Origin: Rhabdaerophilum calidifontis
GTDB lineage: Bacteria; Pseudomonadota; Alphaproteobacteria; Rhizobiales; Beijerinckiaceae
Assembly: GCF_008641065.1 (NCBI RefSeq)
Contig: NZ_VTRS01000008.1
Span: 62,001 to 126,000 of the forward strand
DNA length: 64,000 nucleotides
Direction of reading: 5' to 3'
Shown: piece by piece, positions 61,107-64,000 of the stretch
Position numbering within the stretch: position 1 is the stretch's first letter
Layout of the letters: each line of letters opens with the position of its first letter
Notes under the pieces: generated by a model
What the model was told of the DNA's origin: nothing
What the model saw: only the letters and a program-made list of their open reading frames with translations
Database searches by the model: none
Program-made: the position numbers and the translations under genes

Positions 61107-63119
61107 TTACCGTTCCATCCCGCCTTTCCCCCTTTGCCGGGCAATCATGACCCGCTTCCGCTCGCCCGCCTTCTGGGGTTTCGCGGGCCGGCTATCAGGC
61201 CTTTGCTCGGTCTCCTGCGGAGCCGTGGGATTCGATGCTTTCAGGGCTGCAAGAACAGCAATGGCTTCATCCGAGGAAGGCAGCGACTGGGTTGGCGGGA
61301 TCCTCGTTCTTGGCGGGTTGCCGCCGGTTTTCTGGCTTGTCGCACCATGCGCCTGCCCATCGACGACTGACGGGCCGCGCTGCTTGTCTCGGGGCTTTTT
61401 CTCACGCGCCGGTATCTTGATTTTTCCGGCCTGCTGCTCGAAGTTCCGCCTCGTCAAACGCTCGAATTCTGCGCCAATTTCGCGATCAAGGGCCTCCGAA
61501 AGCTGTTCAGCGGCACGCTCTTCCAACGATTCGTCGTCCGACGATCGCAGCCGGAACCGGCTCGTGATCCGCAAAGCGACATGCGAGAGGGCATGGAGGT
61601 AGGCGATGTCGGCACCATCGGCGGTGGGAACAACATCACTTTCCTTTGCCGCCTTTGCTTTGGCGGACCGTGTCGAACGCGCATTGCACTGGATCGTGCG
61701 CGCAATCGAGTGGACGTCATCCTCCCATTGCTGGTTCGCAAGCTTTACGCCGCGCGGCGTCGTCAGCCCGCGACGCTCGCGGCCATAATCTGCCTTCGAC
61801 AAGTGCGGCCATGGTGGCGGCAGACCCATGGCCTTGTGGGTGCGCGGGTCGAGGCGTTTGTCATACTCGCCGCGTTCGAGATGCTTGTTTGCAATCCGCG
61901 CAAAGCGGGACCGCTCCGTGGGAATCCATTTGCGGGCGTTCATCTCCCGTATTTTCTCTTGGGTGAACGGCCGGATGACGCGCTTGGTGTCATTGGCGTA
62001 GGTCTTCACCGCCTCGATGGAAAAATCCCAGACCAGCTCTCCGGAAACTGGATGGGGGATTTTCTTCGCCGGCCGCGTCGCCAGATTGATGTGGAGGTGG
62101 TAGTTCCGTGGATCGTTGCTCGGACCGGGCGCGTGAATCACCGCCCAGTACGGGATTCCAAGGCTCTCGAACTCGGCCGTGTACTCCTTGGCGAGGGCGA
62201 GCCGCTCGCGGGCCGTCATCTCATGCGGCAGGCTGACAATCATTCTGGTCTGCACATTGCCGCCACGCCCGAGAGCGAAGCGAACCGGCGCAGGCTTTGC
62301 GGGATCCCGCTTGGCCGAGGCAACAAAGCCGGCACGCGCGAAAGCGCGGAAGACCATGAGTGCTTCATTGTCAGACACGGCAACAGATCGGGATCCCGCA
62401 ACAATCTCGGCGAAAACCCGCTCCGGAAAATCTCGCGATCGTATCGCCTTGGACCAGATTTCGGGGTCAGCGTCCGGGTCGAAGGCCAGAACCGTTGGGC
62501 GCGGCTTGTTCTCGACTTCCTCAAGTTGTCGCCAGAATTCCAACCGCTCCTGCGGATCGGACGAGATCGTGCCCCAGGAGGATCGTTCGCGCTCATCGGT
62601 TTCAGTCGCACCATCGCGCTCGATATAGCCCTGATGATTGGCCGCATCCCCGGGATCGAGGGTCTCCACCCCGTCCTCGCGCTCGATGTATTTTTGATGC
62701 GCGACACTCCCGAGGTCCTTGAACTTGCCAATCGCGCGCCAGGGCACCCGCCCCACCAGTAGATCGACGATCAGGCCGCCGGTGGTGACATGGCGGACGT
62801 CGAAGTGAAACGACACCCGTCCCTCAGAGGAAGTCGGTCGGCTTGTGGCAATGATCGGAGATGCCATCATGCCTGCCACGGTCATGAGGCCAGGCGAAGT
62901 CCACCATGCGCGAAACAGCACTTGAGCCCGCTCAGATCCGACCCTGGCATTCAGGATTTTTAGCGCACGCCGCTCGGCCGCGGCGATCGCCGCATGCGTG
63001 ACCCGCATGGCCTCCTCAATCTCCCGATCGAGCTCCGCCTGCTTTGCGCGCGCCAACCGGGCGGCGGCGCGTTCCTGGCGCTGGTTGAAAAGCTTAAGGG
63101 CATTATCATAGCTGTCCAT
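61107..63119 (-). CDS. MobA/MobL-type relaxase
   Basis: This protein would nick and lead DNA for conjugative mobilisation. It has 670 residues. The metal-binding H-x-H of the relaxase (H341, H343 in NYHLHIN) follows LAKEYTAEFESLGIPYWAVIHA. Earlier there is a repeated motif HQKYIERE/HQGYIERD at about 141-148 and 162-169. The C-terminal third is Pro/Lys-rich and disordered. The ATG at 63119 has an AAGGAG box. The preceding upstream frame is discarded. No coupling protein or secretion genes are visible, so the element is mobilisable rather than self-transmissible in this window. Confidence 0.85.
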   Translation of the reverse strand: MDSYDNALKLFNQRQERAAARLARAKQAELDREIEEAMRVTHAAIAAAERRALKILNARVGSERAQVLFRAWWTSPGLMTVAGMMASPIIATSRPTSSEGRVSFHFDVRHVTTGGLIVDLLVGRVPWRAIGKFKDLGSVAHQKYIEREDGVETLDPGDAANHQGYIERDGATETDERERSSWGTISSDPQERLEFWRQLEEVENKPRPTVLAFDPDADPEIWSKAIRSRDFPERVFAEIVAGSRSVAVSDNEALMVFRAFARAGFVASAKRDPAKPAPVRFALGRGGNVQTRMIVSLPHEMTARERLALAKEYTAEFESLGIPYWAVIHAPGPSNDPRNYHLHINLATRPAKKIPHPVSGELVWDFSIEAVKTYANDTKRVIRPFTQEKIREMNARKWIPTERSRFARIANKHLERGEYDKRLDPRTHKAMGLPPPWPHLSKADYGRERRGLTTPRGVKLANQQWEDDVHSIARTIQCNARSTRSAKAKAAKESDVVPTADGADIAYLHALSHVALRITSRFRLRSSDDESLEERAAEQLSEALDREIGAEFERLTRRNFEQQAGKIKIPAREKKPRDKQRGPSVVDGQAHGATSQKTGGNPPRTRIPPTQSLPSSDEAIAVLAALKASNPTAPQETEQRPDSRPAKPQKAGERKRVMIARQRGKGGMER

Positions 63120-63480
63120 GACGGGTTCTCTCCTTTGAAAAAAGACAAGAACGACAGCTGATATTTGAATGTCACCGCCCGATCGCGGCAACAATGAGGC
63201 CTCAATCGACGTCAATCAAAATATATCCTGATCAACGGCACGAAAATTCATGCAATTTACAAAGCAATGCGATGGGAACGCTGAGTGAAGCTATCAAAAA
63301 TACAAATCTTGGATGGCGTTGAGACATCGACCGTACTTAAAATTAATCATTTGTTAACTAGGAACACGAGAACCGCTTGACCCAATGTAAAAGGCCGCTA
63401 CCTTGAGCCCGGTATCCTGTCGCACTTGGGCAGGTTAATCAGTTCGATCCACGGGAATTCCTTTATTGGAAGTGAGCTTG
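63120..63480. other. AT-rich 360-base region upstream of the relaxase gene
   Basis: There is no gene here. The patches at 63220-63365 are clearly AT-rich in an otherwise GC-rich context. A nick site (oriT) commonly lies next to a relaxase gene, so this is the place to look, but I found no convincing inverted repeat. Confidence 0.4.
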
Positions 63481-63492
63481 GTTGAACTGCAC

Positions 63493-63780
63493 TCACCCGC
63501 TTCGGTGGGTGATGTTGAAACAAAACGTGATGCTTCAATCGGCTTCGGCCGCGATAGGCGGTCTGAGCGCGTCAGTCTGTTCACCCGCTTCGGCGGGTGA
63601 GGTTGAAACAAAACGCGATGCTTCAATCGGCCTCGGCCGGGATAGGCAGTCTGAGCGCTTCATTTTGTTCACCCGCTTCGGCGGGTGAGGTTGAAAAGAG
63701 AAAGTTGGGCGGCCTACCGCACCGACAACTAAGGCCATTCATGGTCTTTTGATCACCCGTTTTAGCGGGTGAGTTGAGAA
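63493..63780 (+). repeat. Array of four UUCG-type hairpins spaced 84-88 bp
   Basis: The hairpin TCACCCGCTTCGGCGGGTGA (8-bp stem, UUCG loop) occurs at 63581-63600 and 63669-63688, with variants at 63493-63512 (one G-U pair) and 63753-63772 (TTTA loop). Each is followed by GTTGA-type bases (GGTTGAAA in copies 2 and 3). Start-to-start spacing is 88, 88 and 84. The DNA between copies 1-2 and 2-3 is also similar (AAAACGYGATGCTTCAATCG, then a GGCC-rich patch, then GTCTGAGCGC), so it is a tandem 88-bp repeat and not a CRISPR array. A structured RNA is possible. Confidence 0.85.
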
Positions 63781-63784
63781 TGAT

Positions 63785-63845
63785 CCAAGAGCATCTTTGC
63801 TCTTTTGGACCATCAAGGGAAGTCGGCGGTAAGCCGGCTTTCTTG
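63785..63845 (+). terminator. Two successive terminator-like hairpins after the repeat array
   Basis: CCAAGAGCA pairs with TGCTCTTTTGG at 63785-63808. A second hairpin, AAGTCGGC with GCCGGCTT (63820-63827 and 63833-63840), is followed by TCTTG. Both fit transcription from left to right through the array. The remaining 155 bases to the window end show no gene. Confidence 0.6.
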
Positions 63846-64000
63846 TGTTTGAGAGCGATTCACGGCCGTTCCGAGCCCGGCGACGTTCTCATCCTGATTG
63901 TCGCGCTGCGATCCTCGGTGATGAACATCGCTTGGCGCGCGCGTGCATTTAAGGCCCGTAACAGCCGTGCAGGAATTTCTCTTCCGGCGGGACACTCTCT

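Noticed and set aside
63482-63738. Small proteins read from the hairpin array on both strands
   Set aside because: Their repeated peptide is simply the translated hairpin repeat; none has a ribosome site or family match.
63493-63772. CRISPR array made of the repeated TCACCCGC hairpin
   Set aside because: The supposed spacers would be about 60 bp and the first two are similar to each other, there are only four copies with changing loops, and no cas gene is nearby.
1-64000. tRNA or rRNA genes
   Set aside because: No cloverleaf with a GGTTCRANNC arm and CCA-type end, and no rRNA sequence, was recognised by eye; a tRNAscan run would be decisive.

Overview
This is a high-GC alphaproteobacterial window. 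The evidence is the dense use of GTG starts and 4-base stop/start overlaps, Tat signals on periplasmic proteins, the cob/bluB, ubiTUV and nnrS gene sets, and the arsenite-oxidase regulators of the AioXSR type. I cannot name the order securely; Rhodospirillales-, Rhodobacterales- and Hyphomicrobiales-like features are mixed. Positions 1 to about 36,000 read as compact, gene-dense sequence. Positions 36,000-52,300 are a scrambled transposon zone. Positions 52,300-64,000 hold an operon fragment and a mobilisable-element backbone, so the right half is probably on a plasmid or an integrated element.

Layout. 1-396: start of a split transketolase. 578-4551: polyamine-type ABC transporter operon (potFGHI-like). 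4667-9277: two converging cobalamin operons (cobD-cobC-bluB and cobO-cobQ). 9410-16506: a sulfide-related cluster with sulfide:quinone oxidoreductase, DUF5368, an RND pump with its adaptor, a DUF2892 protein and a divergent SqrR/BigR-like thiol repressor. 16836-24215: a secreted alpha/beta hydrolase, a globin-like protein lacking the proximal histidine, nnrS, a three-gene ABC uptake system and an OprC-like outer-membrane barrel with no visible plug. 24322-29010: oxygen-independent ubiquinone genes ubiTUV, divergent from ubiDX, with an FNR-type palindrome between them. 29116-36027: complete arsenite oxidation locus aioX-aioS-aioR and aioB-aioA, with a readable sigma-54 promoter and an upstream triple half-site.

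36818-49600 holds signalling genes (a soluble two-PAS chemoreceptor, a membrane chemoreceptor, and an RsbQ-like hydrolase followed by a PAS-PAS-GGDEF-EAL protein) broken up by insertion sequences. An IS256-type element sits inside an IS1380-type element, which abuts an IS3 fragment. A second IS256-type element, a truncated IS3, a second IS3 remnant, and an IS66 element flanked by IS66 and IS3 remnants follow. Both IS256 elements keep exact 8-bp target duplications.

52331-56403 is a phosphonate operon (phnF, phnD, phnC, phnE) cut off inside phnG, so uptake is present without the C-P lyase core. 56580-63119 carries a small membrane protein, a Lon-like AAA+ ATPase without a protease domain, three unknown proteins, and a MobA/MobL relaxase. 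Downstream lies an array of 84-88 bp spaced UUCG-capped hairpins followed by two terminator-like hairpins.

The left part describes a metabolically flexible organism that can oxidise arsenite and sulfide and make ubiquinone without oxygen, with the regulation of these traits partly legible in the intergenic DNA. The points I would examine first are the RsbQ/PAS/c-di-GMP pair, the AioR candidate binding sites, the plug-less barrel next to nnrS, and the hairpin array.
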